DNA from: Massariosphaeria phaeospora
Lineage: Eukaryota > Ascomycota > Dothideomycetes > Pleosporales
Assembly (NCBI GenBank): GCA_011032825.1
Contig: JAADJZ010000003.1
Location: 1,798,001 to 1,862,000, forward strand
Direction of reading: 5' to 3'
DNA length: 64,000 nucleotides
The translations under genes were made by a program, and so were the position numbers. This document shows positions 47,780 to 58,476 of the stretch, piece after piece (position 1 is the first letter of the stretch; every line of letters begins with the position of its first letter). Below the pieces are notes generated by a model, which saw only the letters and a program-made list of their open reading frames with translations, was not told the DNA's origin and searched no databases.

Positions 47780-50394
47780 TCACTTGCCGAACCCGAACCC
47801 AAGACCCGCATCAGCCTGGAATCCACTGTCTAGCATCCCAATACCTGCCGCTACTAGACTATCGAACTGACCCCAACTGGTGAGATCAGCCATAAGACTA
47901 CTTGTAGGCAGGAAATTGGAGTTGAAAGCGGCGCTCTCAGGAGTCGAAGGGATGTTTCCGTAGAAGCCTCCTCCAAACCCTGCGCCAATATCGCTCTGGG
48001 GAGTTGACCCAGGTACTGATAAGCTTGAGCTAATTCCGGTGTTTGACATCGATACGTCTGATGAAGTAGCGACGTTCGTTGGCGTGGACACCGTGATCGG
48101 CGCGCGATTTGGCTCGTTTGTCTGCCGTGCAGCTTCAAGTCGCAGCTCCTCCAGCACGATGCAGTATCTCCTGGACAAGCAATCGGCTTCAGAGATACTC
48201 GAAAGTTGGGCCTGGCACCGTTGGCCTGCACTGAAGTATCCATCGCATTTCCCTGGCGTGACGATGTGTTGCTGTATCCGGCCAATATACAGTACTACCA
48301 CTGCGCAAAATGCGTAATACTGTGTGAACCAGAATGCGCGAAGGAAGGGACTCGCGTTGAACATATCGTCTACTATATGGACAATGCCCATAGCAGCCTC
48401 GAGGCATTCGGCAATGTTCTGGGATGTGTCGATGTTACTCATTGGACCATGTGAACCATCAATATGAGAAAGATCGGCGAAGTTAGAGAGTAGAAATGGT
48501 CGATGAACCAGTAGGACCGCGTGGAAGTACGCCAGGTTGAGCACGTTTCGTTGACGCTGGTAGAGTGGGATGAGTATGGAGGTGTCGACGCCACCGGCGT
48601 CTAGAAAGCGGGTTAGACTAGATCGCCACTCGCGGAGATCCCGGGAGTATTTGGCGGCGAGCTCAATCCGAAGAGACATAGAAGGTGGCCGGATAGGATA
48701 CAGATCGCGGAGGACGAGGCTTACTATCTTAGAAAGCCTAACAAACATGAGAAGGGGTCAACTTGGGCAAGAGCGCCATACCTATAGTGTTCAACAGGTG
48801 CCATCATCACCGAGAGCGACTTTGTGGGCGATGGGCTCATCGACTGAGGATGCAGTTCTTGATCGTTGACGATTGTGGGAAGCTCCTACGCAAAGTCAGT
48901 TCGCCATTTTAAAGGCGTCCCCGGGAAGGATAATTGTCTTCGTGATACAAAGGATGTGGTACGTTTTCCAGAGACATACCTGATCTATATCCTCGTCCTT
49001 GAACGTCGTTGGGCGTCCGAGGGCAGCGGCCAGATATTTATCCAGGGTATAAGCGCACCAGAATAGTCTTCTTCGACTCTCAAGCTCGACATAATCAATA
49101 CTCCCACAGTTATTACACCTTCTACTACGATTCAAACCTATAGCGAGCGCCAGGTGCGCCATAGTTCCAAAAAGACTCCAGCAATGATTGACTCGTGACT
49201 GTGTTAGAAGATAGAAGCATTGTCCTAGTCTCGCCTGCACACTGGCTAGACGTACAGCACCACGCTCCTTGGAGAGTTGGTGTTCAGCTGCGACGAAATA
49301 TCGTGCACTATAGGCTTCAGATGGGCACCAAGACAGTGCAAGGGGTTGATATCTCACCTGTTGTCTATCGTAGTATTTCCAGGGGGCATATATGCTTGAG
49401 ATTGTGCAAAGACTATCAAGAGCAAAGCGGTCTTCGCCGCTGCGTCCTCTTTGTTCCGCATCTCACCTTGCGTGTCATAGAATTCATCCAGCAAGTTCTC
49501 GATGGTAGGTCGATGTAGAAAGCGATGAGTGGGCGCTGAAAAATCAAAGTACCTTTCTACAAGGCGTTGTGCATCGGCTTTCGGTGGTAGGACAAAAAAC
49601 GTAGGATCAAACTCTGGAAGTGGTGCATCACCAAATGTAAAAATTGATGAATCGTGAGACACAGAGCTATTCTGGTGCAGCCTCCTTTGAATCCGTAGTA
49701 GGAAGGACACTCCAGATGCGGGCCCAACATAATGGCCTTGCTGATCAGTCTGGGTTGGCTCAGGTGATGATTGTGACGGTGGATTCCTCGTAGTGTTTTC
49801 GGGAACACTTAGTCTGTCAGCAACACTGAAGGTACCACTGGGATTTGGATGATCCATGTTGTGGGAAGAGATTGGTTTCTGGAATTGGAACGCCGGCGCT
49901 GTTGGGCCCTGAGGTGAGAGATCCAATGCTGATCTAGACATCGAGATTCTTGGTAGGGTACTAGTCGACAGTGCCGCTTCATCGACAATGACAGACGGTA
50001 GTCTACCCCTTGTATAAGAAGCAGTAAACTCGCAAGATAAACCAGCTCTTAGACAAACTGAGCAAGGACACCTCCCAGTACATCTTGTCTTTTTTCTGCG
50101 CACATGTTACCAAGCTGCACTCATTTGCACGGAGTGGACCAATTATGAAAACTAGTCCTTGTGGTCCCTCTCAATTGGAGATACTCACTTTTTGCAACGA
50201 TCACATGCACGACTGACTCGACTACGTTCTCGTTCCTCTTTTCGACGCTTGGCCGATGGCGGGTTCTGCTCGTTTTGCGCAGAATCAGATGCCGAAGGTG
50301 GGCTAGTGTCTTTGGGGTTTCCCGTTACATGAACCCATCCAGACCCCTGTTGTTCCGTGGCGGAGCTAGGCGGAGGCGGGGAGGAGCGCACCAT
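47780..50394 (-). CDS. Zn2Cys6 transcription factor with fungal-specific TF domain
   Basis: Minus-strand exons 50189-50394, 49358-50095, 48980-49307, 48782-48885 and 47780-48737 give 777 aa. The first intron splits the zinc cluster. When joined, the six cysteines are C64, C67, C74, C80, C83 and C90 in the CX2CX6CX5CX2CX6C pattern, with an extra Cys at 78 inside the loop. A Pro/Ser-rich linker follows, then the middle homology region ('ARLGQCFYLLTQSR', 'RRRLFWCAYTLDKYLAAALGRP', 'DEDIDQELP'), and a Gly/Ser/Phe-rich end like an activation region. It is a DNA-binding activator. Its position next to the dehydratase/aldolase pair, and the CGG/CCG repeats in their shared promoter, suggest it controls them. 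Confidence 0.92.
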
Positions 50395-50827
50395 TGTGCA
50401 ACGACAGTTAAAGACGAGGCGAACAGAGATATGGAAAAGCGACGTCGAGAGTCTCTGGAGTAGAGTCAGAGCTGTCCGCTTACGTCCGGAAAAGTTCCGG
50501 GTACAGTGTCCGCACGGACCCGAATATGAACCGGGTTTCCACGTACCCTCACCGAAGATCCGAATTCCGGATAAGATGGGAGTGTCTCGAAAAAGTTTAG
50601 ATGGCGAAGAATATTATATAGCATCAGCTTGCGATTCCGAGATGTCTGGGATGGTGAGTGATACCCGCTCACGCCGCCCATCTTGGTGTTAGGCATCAAT
50701 CATCACTGCAGAGGATATAGGTATCACTTATACAAAGATTCATCATACCTAGGTGATGTGTGTATTCATATACAGGAGTGTGAGAGTGTACGGTTAAGGT
50801 TGGCCAGGTCATATCATAGCGGTGTAC
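50395..50827. promoter_or_regulatory. Regulator promoter with clustered CCG/CGG palindromes
   Basis: 433 bp upstream of the Zn2Cys6 gene. CCGGAAAAGTTCCGG (50486-50500) is a perfect inverted repeat with 6-bp arms. CCGCACGG (50510-50517) and CCGAATTCCGG (50560-50570) follow within 85 bp. Zn2Cys6 proteins bind paired CGG/CCG triplets, so this may be an autoregulatory site or a target of another member. Confidence 0.45.
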
Positions 50828-52067
50828 CTACCACTCCCTAATTTCTCCGCCTGGGCCAATGAAGCCAGGTGATACCCAGGCTTTGGCATCTCTAGAGAGT
50901 CTTCTAACTTGGTCCTCATCGACCTCAATTCCCAACCCGGGTCCTTTCATTAGGTCAATATATCCATCAGTGACCTTCCATACCCCAGGATTTTTCGTAT
51001 AGCTTGTCAGATCCTGGCCGCCAACGTTGTAATGTATGCCTAGACTCATCTCTTGAATCGTGAAGTTTGCCAATGATGCATCAACCTGCACGCTAGCCGC
51101 CAGGGCGATTGGACCAAGCGGTGAATGTGGTGCTAGGGCAACGTCATAAGCCTCGCACATTGCGGCTATTCGCTTCATTTCAGATATGCCGCCGCAATGA
51201 GATATATCTGGTTGAAGTATATCGACGCAACCAGCTTCAAGGAAAGGCCGCACTTCCCATCGGCTATGTAGCCTCTCCCCAAGCGCAATTGGACATGTAG
51301 TTAGCTGTGCGAGGGCTTTGATGCCGCCGATATGCTCAGAGAGAAGCGGCTCTTCGATGAATAAGGGCTGATGGGGCTCTAGAGCTCTGGCAAGTTGCTT
51401 AGCCATGGGCTTGTGGACGCGTCCGTGGAAATCTACGCCCGCGTCCATCCCCAGAGCTTTGACGATCTTAAGGCGTTCGACGCACTCATTGAGAGCAGAC
51501 GGAGAGTCAAGCCAGCCTAGGTCTTCAGTTCCATTCATCTTCACGGAGTTGAAGCCTTGCGATTTGCGAATTTCCCTTCAGAGTCGTTAGTGTTTAGCGC
51601 AGAAGCTTTCCGTACATACTCACGCTTGTTGTTTAACATCCGATGGACGATCTCCGCCGATCCAAGCGTAAACTTTAAGTTTATCTCTGAGTTTACCACC
51701 TAAGAGCTGATAGATTGGAACGTCTAATTTCCTGGCCTTCAAGTCCCACAGAGCAATATCGATACCAGCTAATGCACTCATGAATACAGGGCCACCTCTA
51801 TAGAAGCTAGTTCTCCATGACATTTGCCAGACGTGTTCAATGTCACTATTCCTCAATTAGCATATGTAGACGCGCAGACAATTAAACTTACTCAGCCTCG
51901 AAACCGACGTATCTTTCGCCCCAAGCATCTAAACAGCCTTCGACTGCTTGCGTGTGACCCTCGAGAGAAGCTTCACCCCAGCCAAAGTTACCAGCATCAT
52001 CTGTGATCTTGACAAACAGCCACCTCGGAGGTACACGGAAGTATTCAATACTCGCTATTCTACCCAT
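50828..52067 (-). CDS. D-galactonate dehydratase-type enzyme (enolase superfamily)
   Basis: Minus-strand exons 51892-52067, 51624-51845 and 50828-51575 give 381 aa, almost exactly the length of bacterial DgoD. The N-terminal cap has '[10 protein letters not shown]' and 'GWGEASLEG'; then '[21 protein letters not shown]' and '[14 protein letters not shown]'. In the barrel, D181 and H183 ('DFHGRV'), E207 ('FIEEP'), E233 ('LGERL') and H283 ('APHSPLGP') sit two residues before the metal-binding and acid/base residues I know for E. coli DgoD. It should dehydrate an aldonate, probably D-galactonate, to a 2-keto-3-deoxy acid; gluconate or a related acid is possible. This is not the ~450-aa L-galactonate dehydratase of the fungal galacturonate pathway. 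It is divergent from an aldolase gene. Confidence 0.9.
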
Positions 52068-52556
52068 TTTGAGAGGGTACGTTGACTGAGACCAATGTCC
52101 CACCAAATGGTAAGTAAAGGTTTATCCAGAACTACTGCTGGGTGCTTTTGGCTTCCCTTGCGTGTTGACTGAAGTGTTCGGGTACTCTTGCTGTTGGCGA
52201 TGGTCCTCACCAGCGCATAAGACAGCCTGTATGCCTACAGTGCACTGGAGTCGGACTGAGTTCGTCTGAGTCCGAGCAACTCAGTAAACATGAATAGAAG
52301 GAGCCCCCGTTAGCTTCTTGTCGTGAAAATGGGTACAAATAGATATTACGACGACCCGGTGTCGGCGCGGGGTTGTTATGTTAAGCAGACGTCCCCATCC
52401 TTTTAGCTTCGGTCTTCGGGTGAAGTCACCCGAATGACGATCGAATAAAGTCACCGATATCGTTGCTTTGGCTTCATAAGTCTGCGCTGAGTTTGAGACA
52501 AGACGCGACATAGTCTAAGTTTGTCGAAAAAGCAGACCCGAAGCACGAGCCGCAAG
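52068..52556. promoter_or_regulatory. Divergent promoter with two CGG..CCG inverted repeats
   Basis: 489 bp between the dehydratase and aldolase start codons. IR1, 52251-52275, has 10-bp arms TCGGACTGAG / CTGAGTCCGA around TTCGT with one mismatch. IR2, 52415-52434, has perfect 8-bp arms TTCGGGTG / CACCCGAA around AAGT, giving CGG-N10-CCG. Both are classic shapes for a dimeric Zn2Cys6 activator. Confidence 0.6.
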
Positions 52557-53574
52557 ATGACCTCATCCCCGCCTACCGGCGTCTTCGTTCCCGTCCCGAC
52601 CTTCTTTAAACCTGCATCCGCCTCCAGCGCTGTGCAACCCGCGGTCGACGTCGAGACTCAGGTAGCCCACAGCGTCCACCTCGCCAAAAATGGCATCCGC
52701 GGCCTTGTGTTACTCGGCTCGACGGGCGAGGCGGTTCACATGTCGCGTCAGGAACGCTTCGACATGGTGTCCGGCGTGCGCAAAGGACTGAACGATGCGG
52801 GCTTCCCTGACTACCCGATAATGGCCGGAGTATTGATCAACAGCGTTGATGAAGTGCTGGAATGGTTGGAGGACTTCAAGAAGGCGGGTGCGCAATGGGG
52901 ACTAGTGCTTGCTCCCGGCTACTTTGGACCTGCGGTAAGCCAGGAGAATATCAGAGAGTGGTATACCGTTGTTGCGGACCGCTCGCCAATCCCAATTTTG
53001 ATGTGAGTGTACCGTTGTATGCCGAGTCTCAGGTGCTGATTAGCGTAGATACAATTACCCAGGCGTTACGAATAATATCCTGATCCCGCCCGAAACCTAC
53101 AACATGCTCGCACAGCATCCCAACATCGTAGGCTGTAAGATGTCGCACGGAAATGTATCCTACCACGTCCAAGTCTCACTGGACCCCGAAATCGACCACG
53201 ATAAATTCAAGGTCTACAGCGGCTTCGGGCAACAACTAGGTCCCATCGTGTTCTTTGGCGCTGCAGGGGTCATCGACGGACTCGCCGCGATATATCCCAA
53301 GACAGTAGCACGCCTCATGAATATGTCGGAGAAGCGACCGATAGAGCCCGAGGTACACGAGCAGATCCAGAAACTACAATTCGCAGTGAGTAGTGCGGAA
53401 GAGTTCGTGGGCAGGTGGGGTATTATTGGTATAAAAGAGGGTGTACAACGTGTGCTTGGACTAGGAAATCTGGAAGGTGGAAGGTTGCCGCTCAAGGGTA
53501 AGCTGCCTGATGGAGAGTGGGAGAAGTGGAATAAGACCATGTCAAGGATGCAAAAGATCGAAGATTCACTATAA
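52557..53574 (+). CDS. DapA/NAL-family aldolase (likely 2-keto-3-deoxy-aldonate aldolase)
   Basis: Exons 52557-53002 and 53049-53574 (46-bp intron) give 323 aa. The class I aldolase barrel has 'LLGSTGEAVHMSRQER' (carboxylate-binding loop), Y150 in 'YNYPGVTNN', the proton-relay tyrosine, and the Schiff-base lysine K179 in 'IVGCKMSHGN'. Fungi make lysine by the aminoadipate route, so this is not dihydrodipicolinate synthase for lysine. Fungal relatives cleave 2-keto-3-deoxy acids (for example 2-keto-3-deoxy-L-galactonate) or 4-hydroxy-2-oxoglutarate to pyruvate plus an aldehyde. Next to a galactonate-type dehydratase, the best guess is cleavage of 2-keto-3-deoxy-galactonate to pyruvate and glyceraldehyde. 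A 12-residue extension from a non-ATG codon was ignored. Confidence 0.9.
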
Positions 53575-54386
53575 CGGCGTGTATGGAACCGAGACCTGCT
53601 TCGACCAAGTAGCAAGACGCATTTTACGTTACTTCTACAGCGTCAGCTATGGTGGCCTACCTATTCGCATGCAGATCGGGTCAAGCCCATGCCGAATAGC
53701 TGCGTAATCACATAGTAAATTTATACCAACCTCTGCCTATTCTCGGCCTTGCACTCTTGCACAATTGCTTCGGCCTCGCCGCACCAAGTCCAGCGGACTT
53801 AATGTTACATGTACTAATAGGGCTGGAACATGCGCGGCCGCATGAACCACGTTCGTCGGAGGATGAAACCTGGGGTTATAGCGTCTTCCCGCGTCCGACA
53901 GAACGCCTTGATTCGGTGACGATCTTTATGCGAATCCCGAGACCAATCGACGCTCTCTATCCAAAATGTTTTTGAGCACAATCAACATTTCGGCTGTTCT
54001 TCTGAGTCATGAAATGATTCAGCTGTTCCGTCGGATGTGGGAACACGCTGTAATGGCTACTGTTACGGATACCTGCGCATGACATGCTATCCATGTACAG
54101 TGGAAATGCTTATGCGCACCTTGGACGGTATGTTGGAGATTATTAGACACTGGCACATAGACAGCATACAATCTTGCTGTGAATTATTGTTTGGCGATAA
54201 TAGTAAAGGAATGATAGAGGTAAGATAAGGCAATGCTAGTAATGTGACTACAGCCTGGAGTATCACTGTCAGCAAACCAGTGCTGCCTCAGTTGTATGCA
54301 TTCGTACTGATTGTGACTATAACTTTGACAATATAGCGTCTGCTTTCTCCGATCAAGTTTTAATTCGTGTCTTCGTCAATCGCACG
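53575..54386. other. Convergent intergenic region, no gene seen
   Basis: 812 bp between the aldolase and the GPI-type protein gene. Only frames under 75 codons; nothing recognisable. Confidence 0.45.
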
Positions 54387-55500
54387 TCACGATAACGCGG
54401 AATCCCCAAGAACCGCCATCGCCGCCATGATTAACACGGCCCAGTATCGCCCACTGGCATTCTTAAGTGCATCTCCCAGCTCTCCTTGCGATCCCCCGCC
54501 TGGACGAGCACCAATGCCCTCTCCATTACCGCTAGGGTTATTAGAATTGGGATTGTTGGGGTTTGCATTCGGATTTGCGTTTCCTGGGTCGCCAATTTGG
54601 CCACCTTGCCCGCTACCGGCGGTCTCAATAGCGATGTCGCGGTATGGCTGCCCTGGCGGATTGTTCACACTCGCGACGAGTTCGGAAATATCCAGCAGCG
54701 GATTGGAGATCAAGTCGCAAGTTATGCGTCCACCATTTGCGTTCAATGGACCCGGGGGTGGCTTCGTGAGTAGTTGGCTTGCGCCTGGAAACTGTTGAAT
54801 GCTATTTGTGACCGAGATTGGGAGATTAAAGATGCTGTAATGATCACTACCAGCGAGTCGGAAGTTTTGGTGAATGGTTATGTTGTAATCCCCTCGAGCG
54901 GTGTCTTCAATATTGTCCTGACCGTCCCCAACCAAGCAATCTGGCCATTCAAAGTTGATGTGCTTTACTGTTTGCCCGGGCTCCTGGTTCATGATGTCTG
55001 CGAGTGGAGGCGTATCGGTAGTGATGTTGGATATCGTAAAGTTCTTCTGAAGTGTGTTGCTTGTCAGAAACATGGTAAAGTTGAAGACCTGCGCCAGTCG
55101 ATCATCTCGATTTCGCGGAGGTACTTGGAGTTGGCCGTCGCCGGAAACATCTATGGCGATATGTAGGAAATCGCCGCCCATGGGGGTCAAGGGTTGGGGC
55201 TATTCAGCACAATTAGCCGTCGTTGTACGCCGTGTGTTTTCAGGCACCGCGACCTACAGCTAGTATTATCCCAAGACCAGGAGTGAATATGCGACCGTTC
55301 TCGATATTGAACGCGCTCGTATTCGGTCCATTATTGTTGTTGTTGTCGTTTTTATTATTGTTATTCCCATTACCATTCTGTCGTGGCCAGAGTTGTTCCC
55401 TGTCCTTATAACGACCTATCATCTGTCCATTCACACCTCCCCATATTATGAAACATGTACAAATGAGAAAAGAACGAAATAGCGACGAAGATCTGATCAT
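54387..55500 (-). CDS. Putative GPI-anchored cell-surface protein, unknown function
   Basis: Minus-strand exons 55258-55500 and 54387-55199 (58-bp intron) give 351 aa. An N-terminal signal peptide (hydrophobic core 'FLICTCFIIWGG') is followed by an Asn-rich stretch (NGNGNNNNKNDNNNNN). The body has 'FTPGLGIILAPQPLTPMGG', formed by the splice, and 'HIAIDVSGDG', with several Asn-X-Ser/Thr sites. A Pro/Asn/Gly-rich stalk precedes a small-residue site and a C-terminal hydrophobic run ('YWAVLIMAAMAVL'), the pattern of a GPI attachment signal. I do not recognise the domain. It is probably a wall or membrane glycoprotein. It is head-to-head with the AAA gene, 657 bp apart. Confidence 0.8.
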
Positions 55501-56157
55501 TGCTCAACAACGATAGTGGGTCTTTCGCATCGGTATTCAAAGATGGATTGAAGAACAGAAGCCGTTGTGAGAGAGGACGAGCAGACATAGTGCAAAGCGA
55601 GTGCAGTTTGCCGTTCGATTCAATACTAGACGGTCTCCCAGAAAGTGCGTGCATGATATAGGCAGGGGCATGAATCAGGCGTCACGGTTCCTGGGGCTGC
55701 GGGTGCATCCCTACACAGCAATGAACTGATGTTCGTGAGACGTGAGGTGTGAGAGACAGCCTTGAGGTGGCCGGTATCCTGGGTAGGTACTATGACAAAG
55801 ACGGCTAGTCCGGATTGGCACAAGCTGCACAATCCAAGCTGGGCCTCCCAAATATTCATCCGACCTGAAGTGCAAGAAAAGTCAGACGAACCGCTTACGG
55901 CTCAAGCCATCTGTACGATGCGTTATCGTATCTACCAATGTTCAGAATGCTTTGCGGCCGGCCAGAAAAACCTCTAGGAACTGTTGCTTGAGAGAACTTT
56001 GTGAACACAGCACGGCTTCTTTGTCAGGATCAGCAGCATCGGAAGCAATGTCGTCCACAATGTCAATTGTAACAATGTTCGTTTTCGGCGCTAATCGTAT
56101 ATATGCGGGCGGTGCTAGCATCTATCTTATCTAGAAAAACTTCTAATTAGTCTCGAC
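55501..56157. promoter_or_regulatory. Divergent promoter region with TATA box for the AAA gene
   Basis: 657 bp between divergent genes. TATATAT at 56098-56104 lies about 55 bp before the AAA ATG. No other feature recognised. Confidence 0.4.
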
Positions 56158-58476
56158 ATGCCTTTCCGGGGGAACCGTAGAGGTAGAGGCGGCTTCCCCC
56201 AACAGCGCAATCGAGGATATGAGACTGACAATGACCAGTGTCAGGACAGCGATTACCAGTGGCACGATGGGCCGGATCCATCACTGCCAACTACATTCCA
56301 GGCTTGGGTCATTGGCATCCTCACTGGCGGTACCGAGAATTGGATGAAGCCCTATGTCGAATCTCGATTCTTCGAAACAGCTCGTCAGAGCTTCAAAACA
56401 CGGGCTGGCTTCGATGTGCAGTGGTTAGTGACCAGCTTCATGTTGTACTCTGCTGCAAAGGAGAAATTGCCAGCTGTAGTCGACAAGACCGTCTTCCAAG
56501 TCACAAGCTCTGTGACAATCGAGAGCCATTGGATTGGTAAAAGCATCATAGAATTAGCCTCTAAACAGAGCACATCCTCAGCTACTTCAGGACTGATGTT
56601 TGGAGGTCAGCATGTTAACTTTGTCGACAACGATACCCACGAGTCTTCCTCGGAAGCTTCCCCACGGTTCTTTTGGTATGACGGTACATTGTTTATTCTT
56701 CAGACAGAAGGTTCTTTTGCCAACAAGGATGACTCTCCTCCCGACGACAATTCCGGAGGCTATAACAGTTATGATTATGAACAACGTTATGGATCTAGTT
56801 CAGGTAACGGAAAGATGGTTTTGTGCTGCTTTGGGCGGACCACCAAGCCCATTGAAGCCCTCATTACCCACTGCGAGCAACTCAATCGAGAAAGTGAGAA
56901 GCTCCAGGTTACAAAATACTTCCCTGGGAACGGAGAAAGTAAAGTGGACCAACTTAAAAGGCCCATGTCGACCATCGATCTAGAAGATGAATTGCTAACG
57001 GATATTCGAGAAGATTCTGAGCGCTTCTTTCATCCAAGCTCAAAGCGCTTTTACGAGGCTGCTGGAACTCCATACCGCAGGGGCTATATTCTTTATGGGC
57101 CTCCAGGCACCGGTAAGTCATCTCTATCCAGTGCTATCGCGTCTAATGCCAATGTGCCGCTCATAAAGATCACTCTTAAGGGCATGGACGATAGCGAACT
57201 AGAGGCAACTTTCGAGAAGCTGCCAGCTCAATGTGTAGTACTCCTCGAAGACATTGACTGTGCTGGAACCACTCGTAATGATGAAGAGCCACGGTCAGCT
57301 TCGACTAAGCAGGCCGTAGACGAGGCGATTGAAACTGCAGTCCAGTCGGCATTGACCAAGCAAGCCGCTGAAAACCAGCGACTGATCAGTCAGATGATGG
57401 AGAGCAAACATCCAGGTACAAATTACCACTCAAGTGCAAATATCCAGCAGGCACCCGCTGCTCCAAAGGCCCCCAAGCAAATCACATTGAGTGGCCTTCT
57501 CAATGTGATTGATGGAGTGGGTGCCAAAGAGGGCCGGTTGCTCATCATGACTACCAATGCTCCAAGATCCCTCGACAAGGCCCTATATCGCGCAGGACGC
57601 GTAGACAGGCGATTTGAGATAGGCTACGCTACGAAGCTCACTGCCGAGAAGACATTCAAGCGCATCTTCGGTACGGACCAATGCTGCGATTTCACCCAGG
57701 ATGCCACTGACAGGTTCGCAGGGGCTTTTCGGGACCAGTTCCCCAAGCTTAGCAAGTTACCGACGGCCGAAATCTCCGAGTATTGTGCCTCTAGACGAGG
57801 ACGTCCCGACAAGGCTGTGACCGGTTTCCCCGAATTCCTACGCAAGTTCAGGACTGGCGAAGACGCGTTCAACTACGATATCAAAAGTGTCGAAGAGGTG
57901 CCCGAAGGCGACACGTCTAACCTGCCGGACGACTATGACCAGAGCCTTCTAGAGGAACGCCCTGGGGATCGGGTGAAATCCAAAGCTGTCCAGCTTGGTA
58001 AGTCCGAGCAGAAGACCACTACCAAGTCGTGGTGGGGGTGGTTTCCCTTCGGTTCCACGTCTACTAAACCTTCCTCTACCCAAGCCAAGGAGGATGAAGC
58101 TGTATACTGGGAGGCATGTAGACTCATTACCGGTCTTGACATGATGCCCGGAGACTTCTATCCCTATTTCGAAGAACCCTTGTACGCCGACAAACTCCGA
58201 GCGACCCCTCCTCCTGTCACTAATCATGAACCAGTCAAGGAATCGACTGCTAAGACGCGAGCTCCCGCGATGATCGAGCCCAAAGACCATATCCTACGTA
58301 TTGGAGGCGGCGACAAAGAAGCTGCTGCGCAGACTTTCAACGACGATGCCGAATGCAACGACGAAGAATACGACGACCTCTTGGATGGGTGGGATGTAGT
58401 AGTCAGGAGGGAGAAGCGCTGGAAGAAGACCAAGAAAGGTAGGAAAGCACGCCAACACCAGAAACTGACAAACTAA
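56158..58476 (+). CDS. BCS1-like AAA ATPase
   Basis: A single-exon reading gives 772 aa. The N terminus is an RGG-like basic stretch ('MPFRGNRRGRGGFPQQRNRG'). A BCS1-N-type domain follows (about 45-290, with 'KTRAGFDVQWLVTSFMLY' and 'HWIGKSIIELASK'). The AAA module has Walker A 'GPPGTGKSS' (314-322), Walker B 'VVLLEDIDCA' (about 360-369), sensor-1 'MTTNAP' and arginine fingers 'YRAGRVDRRFEIG'. A charged insert separates Walker B from sensor 1. True Bcs1 inserts Rip1 in mitochondrial complex III and has an N-terminal membrane helix, which I do not see here; this is one of the expanded fungal BCS1-like proteins of unknown role. A GT-AG intron at 58439-58483 could replace the end with a different tail (stop 58560, 785 aa). 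Confidence 0.85.
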   Translation: MPFRGNRRGRGGFPQQRNRGYETDNDQCQDSDYQWHDGPDPSLPTTFQAWVIGILTGGTENWMKPYVESRFFETARQSFKTRAGFDVQWLVTSFMLYSAAKEKLPAVVDKTVFQVTSSVTIESHWIGKSIIELASKQSTSSATSGLMFGGQHVNFVDNDTHESSSEASPRFFWYDGTLFILQTEGSFANKDDSPPDDNSGGYNSYDYEQRYGSSSGNGKMVLCCFGRTTKPIEALITHCEQLNRESEKLQVTKYFPGNGESKVDQLKRPMSTIDLEDELLTDIREDSERFFHPSSKRFYEAAGTPYRRGYILYGPPGTGKSSLSSAIASNANVPLIKITLKGMDDSELEATFEKLPAQCVVLLEDIDCAGTTRNDEEPRSASTKQAVDEAIETAVQSALTKQAAENQRLISQMMESKHPGTNYHSSANIQQAPAAPKAPKQITLSGLLNVIDGVGAKEGRLLIMTTNAPRSLDKALYRAGRVDRRFEIGYATKLTAEKTFKRIFGTDQCCDFTQDATDRFAGAFRDQFPKLSKLPTAEISEYCASRRGRPDKAVTGFPEFLRKFRTGEDAFNYDIKSVEEVPEGDTSNLPDDYDQSLLEERPGDRVKSKAVQLGKSEQKTTTKSWWGWFPFGSTSTKPSSTQAKEDEAVYWEACRLITGLDMMPGDFYPYFEEPLYADKLRATPPPVTNHEPVKESTAKTRAPAMIEPKDHILRIGGGDKEAAAQTFNDDAECNDEEYDDLLDGWDVVVRREKRWKKTKKGRKARQHQKLTN

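Noticed and set aside
52557..53574. DapA-family gene as dihydrodipicolinate synthase for lysine
   Set aside because: Fungi make lysine by the alpha-aminoadipate route; the neighbour and motifs fit a keto-deoxy-acid aldolase better.
57097..57123. GGTAAGT, a perfect-looking splice donor, inside the Walker A codons of the AAA gene
   Set aside because: It encodes the essential GKS residues; splicing there would destroy the P-loop, and the frame continues normally.
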